A model generated the notes under the pieces. That model ran no database searches, was not told where the DNA came from, and saw only the letters and a list, made by a program, of their open reading frames with translations. The translations under genes were made by a program, and so were the position numbers. A stretch of DNA of 64,000 nt from Ruegeria sp. HKCCA6707 (GTDB lineage Bacteria; Pseudomonadota; Alphaproteobacteria; Rhodobacterales; Rhodobacteraceae). The DNA lies in NCBI RefSeq assembly GCF_013033515.1, contig NZ_WQEG01000001.1:124001-188000 (forward strand), in the 5' to 3' direction. Within the stretch, counting starts at the first letter, position 1, and each line of letters starts with the position of its first letter. Positions 21,636 through 31,471 of this stretch are shown here, piece by piece.

Positions 21636-22988
21636 TCAGCAGAACAGGTCGTTGCTGATCGAAAACAGCATCAAAGACAGGATCATGGTGATGCCGATGC
21701 CCATCAGGATCCGAAGCGCCTTGTCGCTGGGTGGTTTGCCCGAAACCGCCTCATAGGCATAGAACACCAGATGGCCGCCATCCAAAGCGGGTATCGGGAA
21801 CAGGTTCAAAAGGCCGATCGCCGCAGACAAGACAGCTATGAAAAAGATGAAGCTCTGGGCGCCCTGGCTGGCCACCGCACCCGAGGTCTCGGCAATCCCG
21901 ATAGGCCCCGAGATATTGCAGGTGCTGATCGCTCCGGTGATCATGTGCCACATACCCGACAATGATCCTTCGATGATCCGCATCGTCTGGCTGACACCGA
22001 CCGAGAGGGATTCGCCAACACCGGCGGGAACGGTCGCAGGTTCCAGCATCATGCCGCCGACGATTCCGATACGCCAATGCGTTGCAAAACCTCCATCGGC
22101 CAAGGGCTCGTCCGTCCGACGCGGCGCCAAAGCAAATTCAAGGTCTGCACCATCGCGCCACACATTCAAAAGCAAGGCGCGCCCGTCCGAGCTTTCAACA
22201 TGTTCTTTCAACTGGTCGAAGGCAAAGATTGGGTCTCCGTCAACCGAGGTGATTACATCGCCCGCTTTCAAATCGATATCCATGGCCGCACTGCGTGGCG
22301 TCACCTGTTGTATCAGCGGTGGGAACAACCACGGGCCAGCGACGTCCAGGGTCTCGCCGTCTCGGATCACCGTATAATCCAATACGGGTTCGACGGGCAG
22401 CGCGTCCCGGAATTCCGACCATGTGTTGCCATCATCGATATCGGGAGTTGCGATCCCTTCGATAGCGATGATCTCGTCTCCATCCTGCAAGCCCTGTACG
22501 GTCCCCGGCAAAGGTTTCAAAGAGGCAATTGTCAGCGGCTCGCGGGTGACGCCTTCGGACCAGAAAATCGCGCCGAAAACCAAGATCGACATGACGAAAT
22601 TGAACACAGGTCCCGCAGCCACCGTCGCTGCGCGCGCCCAAAGCGGCGCACCGTGCATCGTACGACGCAGGGCTTCGGGGCTTTGCTCGGCTATTTCGGT
22701 CATCGTGTCTTCGTCTTTGCCCGAGGCCGCATTGGCGTCGCCCAGAAACTTGACGTAGCCGCCGAAAGGAAGCAGGGCGATCTGCCACTTGGTGCCGCGC
22801 TTGTCGACACGGCTCCACAGGACCGGGCCAAATCCGATCGAGAACACTTCGGCATGAATGCCAGACCAGCGCCCAACGATATAGTGGCCATATTCGTGGA
22901 CCGCGACGATAACGGACAATGCAATCACGAAGGCTGCGATTGTGTAGAGAAGCCCACCGAATTGCGGGATCAGAGAAAAAATATCCAA
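21636..22988 (-). CDS. rseP: RIP metalloprotease RseP (site-2 protease)
   Basis: Intramembrane zinc protease that releases sigma factors by cutting anti-sigma proteins. The 450 residues show the HExxH motif H31-E-Y-G-H35 in the first membrane helix, PDZ domains in the middle (LKAGDVITSVDGDPI), and the third ligand D403 in PALDGGHLV. It follows dxr in the classic order uppS-cdsA-dxr-rseP-bamA. Confidence 0.96.
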   Translation of the reverse strand: MDIFSLIPQFGGLLYTIAAFVIALSVIVAVHEYGHYIVGRWSGIHAEVFSIGFGPVLWSRVDKRGTKWQIALLPFGGYVKFLGDANAASGKDEDTMTEIAEQSPEALRRTMHGAPLWARAATVAAGPVFNFVMSILVFGAIFWSEGVTREPLTIASLKPLPGTVQGLQDGDEIIAIEGIATPDIDDGNTWSEFRDALPVEPVLDYTVIRDGETLDVAGPWLFPPLIQQVTPRSAAMDIDLKAGDVITSVDGDPIFAFDQLKEHVESSDGRALLLNVWRDGADLEFALAPRRTDEPLADGGFATHWRIGIVGGMMLEPATVPAGVGESLSVGVSQTMRIIEGSLSGMWHMITGAISTCNISGPIGIAETSGAVASQGAQSFIFFIAVLSAAIGLLNLFPIPALDGGHLVFYAYEAVSGKPPSDKALRILMGIGITMILSLMLFSISNDLFC

Positions 22989-22993
22989 GTGTC

Positions 22994-24166
22994 TTATCCT
23001 GCTCGTTGTCGCACGGCTTCATCCACCCACTTCCGTGCGAGATGGTCCGCTTGCTGGACGTTATCAAGGGTCAAAGCGGCATCAATAAGGTCATTTGTAG
23101 TGTCAAATTGGTCAAGAACGACCGAGACCAAGTCTGCCATGTCCAAAAAACCGATCCGTCGGGCGATGAAATGATCCAGAGCGCGCTCTTTGGCGGCGTT
23201 GAATATCGCGCCGGACAAGCCACCACGCTCCATCACGTCCCGGGCAATGCGCAGCGCTGGATATCGGTTCAGATCGGGCGTTGAAAACCGCAATTGACCA
23301 AGCGCTGCCAAATCCAGTCGCTCGACAGGCAAATCGCGACGATCCGGCCAGTGCAACGCATATCCGATAGCATGGCGCATATCTGGCGCGCCAAGATGGG
23401 CCATCAATGCTCCGTCGTTGAAACCGACAAGTGCGTGCACAGTGGACTCGGGGTGAACAAGCACTTCGATCTGGTCCGGATGAACCTGAAAGAATTCTTT
23501 GGTCTCAATGACCTCCAGCGCCTTGTTGAACATAGACGCGCTGTCGATCGTAATGCGCTGCCCCATATCCCAGTTCGGGTGGCTCGAGGCCTGTTCGACC
23601 GTGGCACTGGCCAGAGCTTCCAAAGGCCAGTCCCGAAACGCACCGCCGCTGGCGGTGATGATGATCCGCTCGACCGCGTCCATATCCTCGCCCACGAGAG
23701 CCTGGAACACAGCTGAATGCTCACTGTCGACCGGCAGAAGCCGGGCATTGTGTTGCTGCGCGGTCTGCAGCACCAAAGGTCCGGCGCAAACCAGTGTTTC
23801 CTTGTTCGCCAGCGCCAGCGTCGCGCCTTGCTCCAGCGCTTTGATCCCTGGGGCGAGCCCTGCGGCCCCGACGATGGCGGACATCACCCAGTCCACCGGA
23901 CGGGAAGCCGCTTCGGCAATGGCATTCTGACCCGCTGCGGCCTCGACACCCGATCCTTTCAGCGCAGCCCTCAATGCATCAAGCTGTCCGTCGTAAGCCG
24001 TTACCGCAATATCAGCCTGTAAGTGTTTGGCATCATTTGCCAATTGTTCAATGTTGTTGCCACCGGTCAGCGCCACCAAATCATAGGCGTCTGTCTGTCT
24101 GGATATCAGATCAATCGTGCTCTGACCAATCGATCCTGTAGCGCCCAAAATGGATAGCTTGCGCAT
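22994..24166 (-). CDS. dxr: 1-deoxy-D-xylulose-5-phosphate reductoisomerase
   Basis: Second step of the MEP isoprenoid pathway. Length 390 residues. NADPH-binding start MRKLSILGATGSIGQST, the metal- and substrate-binding block LLPVDSEHSAVFQAL, and TASGGAFRDWPLEAL are all present. The ATG at 24166 overlaps the cdsA TAA stop as TAATG. Isoprenoid output feeds UppS two genes upstream. Confidence 0.97.
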   Translation of the reverse strand: MRKLSILGATGSIGQSTIDLISRQTDAYDLVALTGGNNIEQLANDAKHLQADIAVTAYDGQLDALRAALKGSGVEAAAGQNAIAEAASRPVDWVMSAIVGAAGLAPGIKALEQGATLALANKETLVCAGPLVLQTAQQHNARLLPVDSEHSAVFQALVGEDMDAVERIIITASGGAFRDWPLEALASATVEQASSHPNWDMGQRITIDSASMFNKALEVIETKEFFQVHPDQIEVLVHPESTVHALVGFNDGALMAHLGAPDMRHAIGYALHWPDRRDLPVERLDLAALGQLRFSTPDLNRYPALRIARDVMERGGLSGAIFNAAKERALDHFIARRIGFLDMADLVSVVLDQFDTTNDLIDAALTLDNVQQADHLARKWVDEAVRQRAG

Positions 24167-24944
24167 TACATCCCCACAGGAACAAAGAACTGAGCTGCGA
24201 TCAGAACAAATAACGCAGCCCCCATCATTCCGTCAAACCGGTCCAGAAAACCGCCATGGCCGGGAATGAGGTTCGAGCTGTCCTTGACGCCAAATTTCCG
24301 CTTTGTGGCGCTTTCAACAATATCACCGATCTGGCTGGCCATCGACGCCAGAACCGAGATGACGACGAAGAAAAAGCCCAAGCCAAAATAGGCTGCAAAA
24401 ACTATTCCAACCACCGCCGCGGCGGCCCATCCTCCTGCGGTTCCCGACCATGTTTTCTTGGGGCTGATGCGTGGCCAGAACTTTGGCCCACCAATCGCCT
24501 TGCCCACGAAATAGCCCGCGACATCCGTGGCGACGACGATCAGGATCAGCCAGACCATCCAGCCAAACCCCATGTTTTCGCGGATCGAGATAAAGCCCAG
24601 ACCCGCCGCTGCGATCCAGACGGCAAAGGCGACATAGGTCAGCTTTGCACGTCCAACCTGCCCCGCGCCGACAATCGCGGGTGCAACAAGGATCGGCAGA
24701 CGGTAAATGGCGGGTAGATGATAGCTGGCAATGACCGCAGCCCCGGTCAAGATCGCAAGCTGGATCGCGACGCCAGCGCGCTCGGGCGCGATCATGCGCA
24801 CCAATTCCCAGGTCATCAAGCCACAGGCGATGCCAACGAAGATTTCAAACCATAGGCCGCCCAGCCAAACTTCAACCGCGCCAATGGCGACCAAGACCGC
24901 AGCAGACAGAACTCGGGCGGTAAGGTCAGCCCATCGGCCATCGC

Positions 24945-24948
<4 letters not shown>
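24166..24948 (-). CDS. cdsA: Phosphatidate cytidylyltransferase CdsA
   Basis: Makes CDP-diacylglycerol from phosphatidate and CTP. A 260-residue membrane protein with about seven hydrophobic segments and the CDP-DG synthase signature near the C-terminus: KRKFGVKDSSNLIPGHGGFLDRFDGM. The start at 24948 overlaps the uppS stop as ATGA; an upstream ATG at 24996 lies in uppS. Confidence 0.96.
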
Positions 24949-25664
<716 letters not shown>

Positions 25665-25674
25665 ATGCTGGGCC

Positions 25675-26238
25675 TTAGACCTGCATGATCTCGGTTTGCT
25701 TGGTCTCAAGCGCGTCATCCACCGACTTGATCATTGCGTCGGTCATCTCCTGAACTTCGGCTTCCCAAAGTTTCTGATCGTCTTCCGACATGCCATCGGC
25801 CTTGGCCTTCTTGATCTGATCCATGCCGTCCCGGCGCACATTGCGGATCGAGACGCGTGCGCTTTCAGCATATTGCCCGGCAACTTTACCCAGTTCCCGA
25901 CGACGTTCTTCGTTCAACTCGGGAATGGGCAGCATGATGATGGTGCCATTCAGCTGAGGATTGATCCCCAAACCACTTTCGCGAATGGCTTTTTCCACTT
26001 TGCCGACCAGCGACTTGTCCCAGACGTTGACCGTCACCATGCGCGGTTCGGGCACATTCACTGTGCCCACCTGATTGATCGGCGTCATCGAACCGTAGGC
26101 ATCCACCATCACAGGCTCCAGCATCGAGGCCGATGCCCGCCCGGTGCGCAGCGACGCAAATTCGGTTTTCAAATTCGCCATGGCGCCGTCCATGCGGCGT
26201 TGCAAATCATCGGTGTCCAGTTCGAAATCATCAGACAT
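25675..26238 (-). CDS. frr: Ribosome recycling factor
   Basis: Splits post-termination ribosomes with EF-G. The 187 residues carry the conserved [32 protein letters not shown] start and [28 protein letters not shown], the tRNA-mimic three-helix bundle signature. An ATG three codons upstream (26247) is possible. It heads the long envelope cluster frr-uppS-cdsA-dxr-rseP-bamA on the minus strand. Confidence 0.97.
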   Translation of the reverse strand: MSDDFELDTDDLQRRMDGAMANLKTEFASLRTGRASASMLEPVMVDAYGSMTPINQVGTVNVPEPRMVTVNVWDKSLVGKVEKAIRESGLGINPQLNGTIIMLPIPELNEERRRELGKVAGQYAESARVSIRNVRRDGMDQIKKAKADGMSEDDQKLWEAEVQEMTDAMIKSVDDALETKQTEIMQV

Positions 26239-26386
26239 GCTGCTCACTCCCGGTCTTCAGGTGCTGTTTGGATGGGTCATAAGCCATCACAATTGGGATG
26301 TATAGCAATCATGAGCATGAATTGTGGCAATGGCCAGAGTTGTTTCTGGCCATTGTCAGACAAATGCCCGGAGTTGTGGCCGCGCC

Positions 26387-27382
26387 TCAAGCGTTCACAT
26401 CGACAACGACACGGCCCTTGACCTGGCCTTGCAGGATATCGGCCCCAAGCTTTGGCAGATCCGACAGAGTCGCGGGTTGTACCATCGCTTCAAGCTTGTC
26501 CATCGGCAGATCAGTGGCGATGCGGTTCCAGGCGCGCACCCGGTTGTCATAGGGCTGCATCACGCTGTCGATCCCCAGCAGGTTCACACCGCGCAGAAGG
26601 AACGGAATCACCGTGGCCGGTAACCCTGCGCCCCCGGCCAGGCCGACAGCGGCGACCGAGCAACCGTATTTCATCTGCCCCAGAACCCGCGCAAGCATTT
26701 CACCGCCGACCGCATCAACGCATCCGGCCCAGGTTTCGCTCTCAAGCGGGCGTTTGGTGGTCTCGTTCAACTCCTCGCGCGGCACGATGGTGCTGGCACC
26801 CAATGACTTCAGGTAATCGCCGGTCTCCGGGCGTCCCGTTACTGCGGCCACTTCATAGCCCAGATGCGCTAGAATGGCCGTAGCCACCGATCCAACGCCA
26901 CCTGCTGCGCCGGTGACCAAAACAGGCCCGTGGCCGGGGGTCAGCCCGTGGTCTTCCAAAGCCATCACCGCCAGCATTGCAGTGAACCCCGCAGTGCCCA
27001 CAGCCATCGCCTGTTGCGTGCTCAATCCATCCGGCAAGGGAACCAGCCAGTCAGCCTTGGCACTGGCTTTCTGGGCGTACCCGCCCCAATGCGCCTCGCC
27101 CACACGCCAACCAGTTAAAACCACCTTGTCACCGGGCGCATAGCGCGCATCCGAGGACGTCTCGACAGTACCGGCATAATCGATCCCCGGAATATGAGGG
27201 TAATTGCGCACAAGCCCTCCACCCTTGGGGGAAAGGCATAAACCGTCTTTGTAATTCACCGTGGAATATTCGACCGCCACGGTCACATCTCCGGATGGCA
27301 GGTCCTCTTCCGAGATTTGCTTGATCTCGGCTTGTGCCGCGCCGCTGTCCTCGTCCTTGTTCATGATCAACGCATTAAACAT
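26387..27382 (-). CDS. acuI: AcuI-type acryloyl-CoA reductase (MDR, YhdH family)
   Basis: NADPH-dependent medium-chain reductase without the zinc ligands of alcohol dehydrogenases. The 331 residues show EYSTVNYKDGLCLSPKGG and HIPGIDYAGTVE near the N-terminus, and the Rossmann motif VTGAAGGVGSVATAILAHLG near residue 155. AcuI reduces acryloyl-CoA to propionyl-CoA during DMSP breakdown. The adjacent upstream gene on the same strand is dmdA, the same order as in Ruegeria pomeroyi, which supports the AcuI call over a general quinone oxidoreductase. Confidence 0.9.
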   Translation of the reverse strand: MFNALIMNKDEDSGAAQAEIKQISEEDLPSGDVTVAVEYSTVNYKDGLCLSPKGGGLVRNYPHIPGIDYAGTVETSSDARYAPGDKVVLTGWRVGEAHWGGYAQKASAKADWLVPLPDGLSTQQAMAVGTAGFTAMLAVMALEDHGLTPGHGPVLVTGAAGGVGSVATAILAHLGYEVAAVTGRPETGDYLKSLGASTIVPREELNETTKRPLESETWAGCVDAVGGEMLARVLGQMKYGCSVAAVGLAGGAGLPATVIPFLLRGVNLLGIDSVMQPYDNRVRAWNRIATDLPMDKLEAMVQPATLSDLPKLGADILQGQVKGRVVVDVNA

Positions 27383-27426
27383 TCAGCTCTTCCTTTCTGT
27401 TCCTCAGCGCCAGATCCGCTTTGCAT

Positions 27427-27486
27427 CTGGCCAAAAATATCCCCGGGGGTTCGCGCAGCGACAGAGGTAGAGCCCCCTACCTCCGC
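27427..27486 (-). repeat. dmdA terminator hairpin with the intergenic TATTTTT element
   Basis: Just after the dmdA stop, GAGGTAG (27464-27470) pairs with CTACCTC (27477-27483) around a 6-base loop. Further downstream is CCCCCGGGGATATTTTTGG (27432-27450, minus strand). The same element, in the form CCCCCGAGGTATTTTT, follows dctD at about 45517-45531, suggesting a dispersed terminator-linked repeat. Confidence 0.5.
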
Positions 27487-28590
27487 TCAAATCCAGAAAT
27501 GCGCCTGCACCACCGCATCACGTGTCCCCGCCGGTGTCTCAACCTCCAAAGCCGTGCCCGCGTCCCAATGGCTTAGCTTCACCATACCGATGGCCACATT
27601 TGTTGTGAAATCCGGCGACCAGGCAGCCGAAGTGATCTGCCCCACGCGCCTGCCTTCGGCAAAAACGCCCCAGGGCCGATCGCAGGGCGGAACCGGGTCC
27701 CCGGCGATGGCGATCGGTCGGATCTGTTGCACTGGACCTTCCTTGGCCACACGCAACAGCGCATCACGCCCAATACATCCGATCGCGGTATGTGTGTTGC
27801 AGAACTTGCCCAGCCCGCATTCATGCGGTGTGTTGTCGTCGGTCATGTCATTGCCAAAAGACAGCAACCCGCCCTCGATCCGTTCGATCAGGTTTGGGCA
27901 CCCTGCCCGCACGTTCAGATCCCGCCCAGCCTCGAACAGAGCGTTCCACAGCGGCATTCCAACCGCGCTGCCTTCGACATAGATCTCGAACCCGCCCTGT
28001 TTCGAATAGCCCGAGCGCGCAATCGCCAGGCTGTGGCCCTGAAACTCGAACATGTCAAAGCGGAAGAACCGGATGTCACGCACACGGTCTCCGAAAACGC
28101 GCGCCAACAGCTCATCCGATTTTGGCCCCTGCACCGCCAAGGGTGAGACGTCGGGCTCATCCACCAGCACATCCAGACGATAGCCATTGGCGATTCCCTT
28201 GACCCAGAACAGCAGGTCACTGTCGGCAATGGATATCCACCAACGGTCCTCTGACAGCTTCACCGCCACTGGATCATTCAGCATCCCGCCGGTCTCATCC
28301 ACGATGGGCACGTAATAGCATTGCCCCGGCAGCATCCCACGCAAATCGCGTGGGGTGAGCATTTGCATCAACCGCGTCGCATCCGGGCCGCGCAGCTCGA
28401 CCTGGCGCTCGCAAGAGACATCCCAGATTTGCACATGCTCTTTCAGGTGCCGATAATCCGCTTCGACGCTTTCAAAGACCGTCGGCAGCAGCATCCGATT
28501 GTAAACCGTATAGGCTTTGACCCCTGCCGCTTCGACACCGTCTGAGAACGGGGTGCGCCGCAAGCGCCGGGACAGAGAAATTTGGGTCAC
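27487..28590 (-). CDS. dmdA: Dimethylsulfoniopropionate demethylase DmdA
   Basis: Transfers a methyl group from DMSP to tetrahydrofolate, giving methylmercaptopropionate. The 367 residues have the GcvT/glycine-cleavage-T fold and match Ruegeria pomeroyi DmdA in many blocks I recall: RRTPFSDGVEAAGVKAYTVYN, DPVAVKLSEDRWWISIADSD, DVSPLAVQGPKSDELLARVFG, GYSKQGGFEIYVEGS, and NTPHECGLGKFC. GcvT proteins usually differ at these positions, so DMSP demethylase is strongly favoured over aminomethyltransferase. It precedes acuI on the same strand (104-base gap), so the cell can both demethylate DMSP and detoxify acryloyl-CoA. Confidence 0.93.
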   Translation of the reverse strand: MTQISLSRRLRRTPFSDGVEAAGVKAYTVYNRMLLPTVFESVEADYRHLKEHVQIWDVSCERQVELRGPDATRLMQMLTPRDLRGMLPGQCYYVPIVDETGGMLNDPVAVKLSEDRWWISIADSDLLFWVKGIANGYRLDVLVDEPDVSPLAVQGPKSDELLARVFGDRVRDIRFFRFDMFEFQGHSLAIARSGYSKQGGFEIYVEGSAVGMPLWNALFEAGRDLNVRAGCPNLIERIEGGLLSFGNDMTDDNTPHECGLGKFCNTHTAIGCIGRDALLRVAKEGPVQQIRPIAIAGDPVPPCDRPWGVFAEGRRVGQITSAAWSPDFTTNVAIGMVKLSHWDAGTALEVETPAGTRDAVVQAHFWI

Positions 28591-28639
28591 GCCGCTCTCC
28601 TCTCACTGATCAGACATTCGACGACGCTTCGGTCGCGCA

Positions 28640-29344
28640 TCACTTGGGTCCGTGCCAGTCGATGGGGCAAATTTCGGCGGATTTACCGCCAAAATCCCAA
28701 ACCCGGCCATAATCACGCACCCTAGATTTGGTGCCGCGCGCGACGATGATGTCGGGGCCCATCCAGTATTTCGAGTTCGAGACCATCACCGGATGATCGG
28801 GGTCCTTGCCGCCCAGCATCTCGATCTCGCCCTGAATTTTGCGACCAATCATGATGCGACGCTTGGTTCCGTCGCGTTCAATCTCAACCGGCGCACGCTC
28901 GGCTCCGATGATCTCGCTGACGAGCATGGTGAACAGACCTGTGGTGCCGCCTGCCTGACCACTGAAGATCTGCAGCAGGCCGTTATACGCCTTGCCGCTG
29001 GCGCGTTCGTCGACATAGGCGGCGACTTTCCACTGGCCTTCGCCCATCCGGCCCGGAATATCGACCAGCAGGCCCACATTCAAACCGGACAGGTCTTCGC
29101 CCTCGTAATGGCCTTCGTCGATGATCACCCCCATCCAGGCGTGGCAATGGCCTTCGGTTGGTGGATGCGCGCCCAGCGAGACAACGCAGGGACAAAATAC
29201 ATCGCAGGAACAGTTCAGGATCAACTCGCCCTTGATGGCCCATTCCGTCGGGCTCATCTCGCGCCGTTTGGGGTTGGGCATGCGGCTGTCGATCCGCTGG
29301 CTTATCGGCAGCCTGTCCGCATCTGCCCTTCTGTTCTTTGCCAT
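28640..29344 (-). CDS. DUF1326 domain-containing protein
   Basis: A 234-residue soluble protein. The Cys-rich N-terminal motif LNCSCDVFCPC (CxCxxxCxC) is typical of DUF1326 and may bind metal; GQWKVAAYVDERASGKAYNGLLQIFSGQAGG is the conserved core. Function is unknown. It starts at ATG 29344, preceded by GGAGGAG. A further 18 bases upstream is the stop of a DUF2182 membrane protein; the two families are often neighbours, suggesting a joint role. Confidence 0.85.
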   Translation of the reverse strand: MAKNRRADADRLPISQRIDSRMPNPKRREMSPTEWAIKGELILNCSCDVFCPCVVSLGAHPPTEGHCHAWMGVIIDEGHYEGEDLSGLNVGLLVDIPGRMGEGQWKVAAYVDERASGKAYNGLLQIFSGQAGGTTGLFTMLVSEIIGAERAPVEIERDGTKRRIMIGRKIQGEIEMLGGKDPDHPVMVSNSKYWMGPDIIVARGTKSRVRDYGRVWDFGGKSAEICPIDWHGPK

Positions 29345-29362
29345 TTCATTCTCCTCCGCAAG

Positions 29363-30151
29363 TCATCCGTAAGTCACGGGAAAGGCCAGCAGCAGCACGC
29401 CGCCAGCAATCAAAAGAAACCCCATCGGCCGGGTCACCCGGTGCCCGATCTGAGGCAGTTTTTCCAAGACCATGAACAGCGTCGCCAAACCCATCCACAA
29501 GAGGCTCATGACTCCGCCCACAAAGCCTAGCGCCATAAAGCCCCAGCAGCATCCAACGCAAAAACTGCCCAGCCCCAGCCCCATGCGCAGACCGCCTGCA
29601 AAGCCGGTTTTCCAATGGCCCAGGAAATAGGACATGGGCGCGTGACAGATGCCGTGGCAGACCGCTTTGCCGCGGGTAAACTGAAACGCGCCGACGACGA
29701 TCATCAACCCTGCGGCAACCCATCCCGATTTGGCGATGCCCAGCATGTCGATCACGCCACCAAACAGCAGCACAAGCTGAACACCTGCAATCAGGGCTGC
29801 AAATCCGACCCAGACGACGAAATACCCCAGCAACACCCCCAGCCATCCAGCGCGAGAGCCATTGGCGCTACGGATCAGGTCCTCGTAACTGCGCAGCGTG
29901 GGCACAAGCGTCGGCAGCATCATCGCGGCCATCATGATGGCCCACATCCAGAACAACGGGCCGTACTCGGCCATGGGCATGTACATATCCATCCGAGGAT
30001 CCATTGCCGCCATCGCCTGCCCCATGGGCCCCGGGCGCCCGATCCAGTCCAGATCCATCGCGCGGCTCATGGAGAACATCACCCACCACGCGCACAGAAT
30101 CGCGAGATAGAAGCCCAGCCACAGCCCGTTGCGGATGATTGCGCGACTCAC
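29363..30151 (-). CDS. DUF2182 domain-containing integral membrane protein
   Basis: About 262 residues with six or seven hydrophobic helices. Met/His/Cys-rich segments include MDPRMDMYMPMAEYGPLF, KAVCHGICHAPMSYFLGHW, and GSFCVGCCWGFM, which suggest metal handling. I choose the GTG start at 30151 because GGGAGGA lies 6 bases upstream; an in-frame ATG at 30169 is possible. Partner of DUF1326 downstream; the regulator of FadR type on the other side is transcribed divergently. Confidence 0.85.
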   Translation of the reverse strand: MSRAIIRNGLWLGFYLAILCAWWVMFSMSRAMDLDWIGRPGPMGQAMAAMDPRMDMYMPMAEYGPLFWMWAIMMAAMMLPTLVPTLRSYEDLIRSANGSRAGWLGVLLGYFVVWVGFAALIAGVQLVLLFGGVIDMLGIAKSGWVAAGLMIVVGAFQFTRGKAVCHGICHAPMSYFLGHWKTGFAGGLRMGLGLGSFCVGCCWGFMALGFVGGVMSLLWMGLATLFMVLEKLPQIGHRVTRPMGFLLIAGGVLLLAFPVTYG

Positions 30152-30183
30152 CTGATCCTCCCACAGCATCGCTCTTGCTTTTC

Positions 30184-30209
30184 AAATGTCAGACTTTTAA
30201 ATGTCAGAC
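30184..30209 (+). promoter_or_regulatory. Tandem direct repeat AAATGTCAGAC in the divergent promoter
   Basis: Two exact copies of AAATGTCAGAC (30184-30194 and 30199-30209), 15 bases apart start to start, lie between the DUF2182 and FadR-type genes. This spacing (about 1.5 helical turns) and position suggest an operator for the adjacent regulator, though FadR-type operators are more often palindromes. Confidence 0.55.
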
Positions 30210-30240
30210 AAATAAAAATTCATATTTGCAGGCACACGGG

Positions 30241-30972
30241 ATGAAAATTGACCCCAAAAACCCGGCGGACCTGTCGGCGCAGATCGCGCAGGCTATTCGG
30301 GACGCTATCGTGTCTGGCGCGCTGATCGTTGATGAGCGTCTGCCGTCCGAAGCTGAGCTGGCCGATCAGTTCCAGGTTTCGCGCCCCACTGTGCGCGAGG
30401 CCCTGAAACGTCTGGCCGCTCAGGCACTGATCCGCACCCAGCGCGGAGCCACGGGGGGCGCTTTTGTGAACCGTCTCAGCTTTGAGGACGCATATTCGCA
30501 GCAAATCACCACTTCGACCCTGCTGCTGTCTATGAATGCGGTCAGTTTCGATACTGCCTGCGAGGCGCGCTATGCGCTGGAACGCGCCTGCGCGCCCATG
30601 TCCGCTGAACGCAGAAGCCCGGATCAGCTGGCCACGATGCGGGCCGAGATCTTTCGTCAGGCGCAGCCCGGGCTGACGGATGAGGCCTTTTGCGCCTCGG
30701 ATGTGGCCTTCCATCGCGCGTTGGTCGACGGTGCTGGCAATCCGGTTCTGTCCTACCAACTAGCGGGTGCGGTTGAGGCGATGCAGCCACTGATGAACAT
30801 GATCACCTTCACGGCACGGTCGCGCGAGGCCATTATCGAGCTGCACGGCAACATAGCCGACGCTCTGGATGCGCGCGACGCGGATGGTGTCGAGGCCGCT
30901 CTGATCGAGCTTGAGGCCTATACGCGGCAATTGGCCCGGGACGTGGCCGAACAACGTCGCAAACCCGCTTGA
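30241..30972 (+). CDS. FadR/GntR-family transcriptional regulator (FCD domain)
   Basis: A 243-residue regulator: N-terminal winged helix (LPSEAELADQFQVSRPTVREALKRLAAQALIRTQRG, the GntR signature, residues about 36-72) and a C-terminal FCD ligand domain with the typical metal/acid-binding histidine in FHRALVDGAGNP. FCD regulators sense small organic acids. ATG 30241 follows a weak AGG. It diverges from the DUF2182-DUF1326 pair, its probable target, with a tandem repeat between. A DUF4345-like gene follows 74 bases downstream. Confidence 0.9.
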   Translation: MKIDPKNPADLSAQIAQAIRDAIVSGALIVDERLPSEAELADQFQVSRPTVREALKRLAAQALIRTQRGATGGAFVNRLSFEDAYSQQITTSTLLLSMNAVSFDTACEARYALERACAPMSAERRSPDQLATMRAEIFRQAQPGLTDEAFCASDVAFHRALVDGAGNPVLSYQLAGAVEAMQPLMNMITFTARSREAIIELHGNIADALDARDADGVEAALIELEAYTRQLARDVAEQRRKPA

Positions 30973-31046
30973 AGCGCCAAGTTGGTGCTGTTCATTCGCC
31001 AAGGGCAGTCTAGGTTCGCAATGAACCCACAGAAAAAGAGGCCAGA

Positions 31047-31409
31047 ATGATACCGATCGTGAACGCAATTGCCGCCCTGTTGACCATCGGGTTTGGCCTG
31101 TTCGGCTTTTTGGCCCCCGCCTATACGGCCAATGCGCTGGATCTGGCACCCACCACCAGCACTATGGGGCTCAGCGAAATGCGCGCCTCGGTTGGCGGGC
31201 TGTTTGTGGTGACAGGGATCGCGGTTTTGTGGCTCAACCAGCCCATGGCCTATGTCATGCTGGGCGTGGTCTATTCCGGGGCGGCACTGGGGCGGTTCGT
31301 ATCTGTTGTGCTGGACAACCCACCCCTGGCCAAAGCTCTGATTTTTGGGGGAATCGAGCTTGTGCTGGCCGTGTGGCTGATTGCGGCCAATCTCAACAGA
31401 ACCGCCTAA
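31047..31409 (+). CDS. DUF4345-like small membrane protein
   Basis: A 120-residue protein of four hydrophobic helices. MRASVGGLFVVTGIAVLWL, SGAALGRFVSVVLD and FGGIELVLAVWLI fit the DUF4345 family, in which a small four-helix fold is conserved but function is unknown. The start is supported by AGAGG about 7 bases before ATG 31047. It follows the FadR-type gene in the same direction. Confidence 0.7.
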   Translation: MIPIVNAIAALLTIGFGLFGFLAPAYTANALDLAPTTSTMGLSEMRASVGGLFVVTGIAVLWLNQPMAYVMLGVVYSGAALGRFVSVVLDNPPLAKALIFGGIELVLAVWLIAANLNRTA

Positions 31410-31437
31410 GGCATTGGCGCTGCGGCAGATTCGCCAT

Positions 31438-31466
31438 TTGCATCTGTCCTACGCCTTGCCTATATA
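31438..31466 (+). promoter_or_regulatory. Putative ssrA promoter
   Basis: TTGCAT (31438-31443) and TATATA (31461-31466) are separated by 17 bases, near-consensus -35 and -10 elements just upstream of the tmRNA gene. Confidence 0.6.
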
Positions 31467-31471
31467 AAAGA

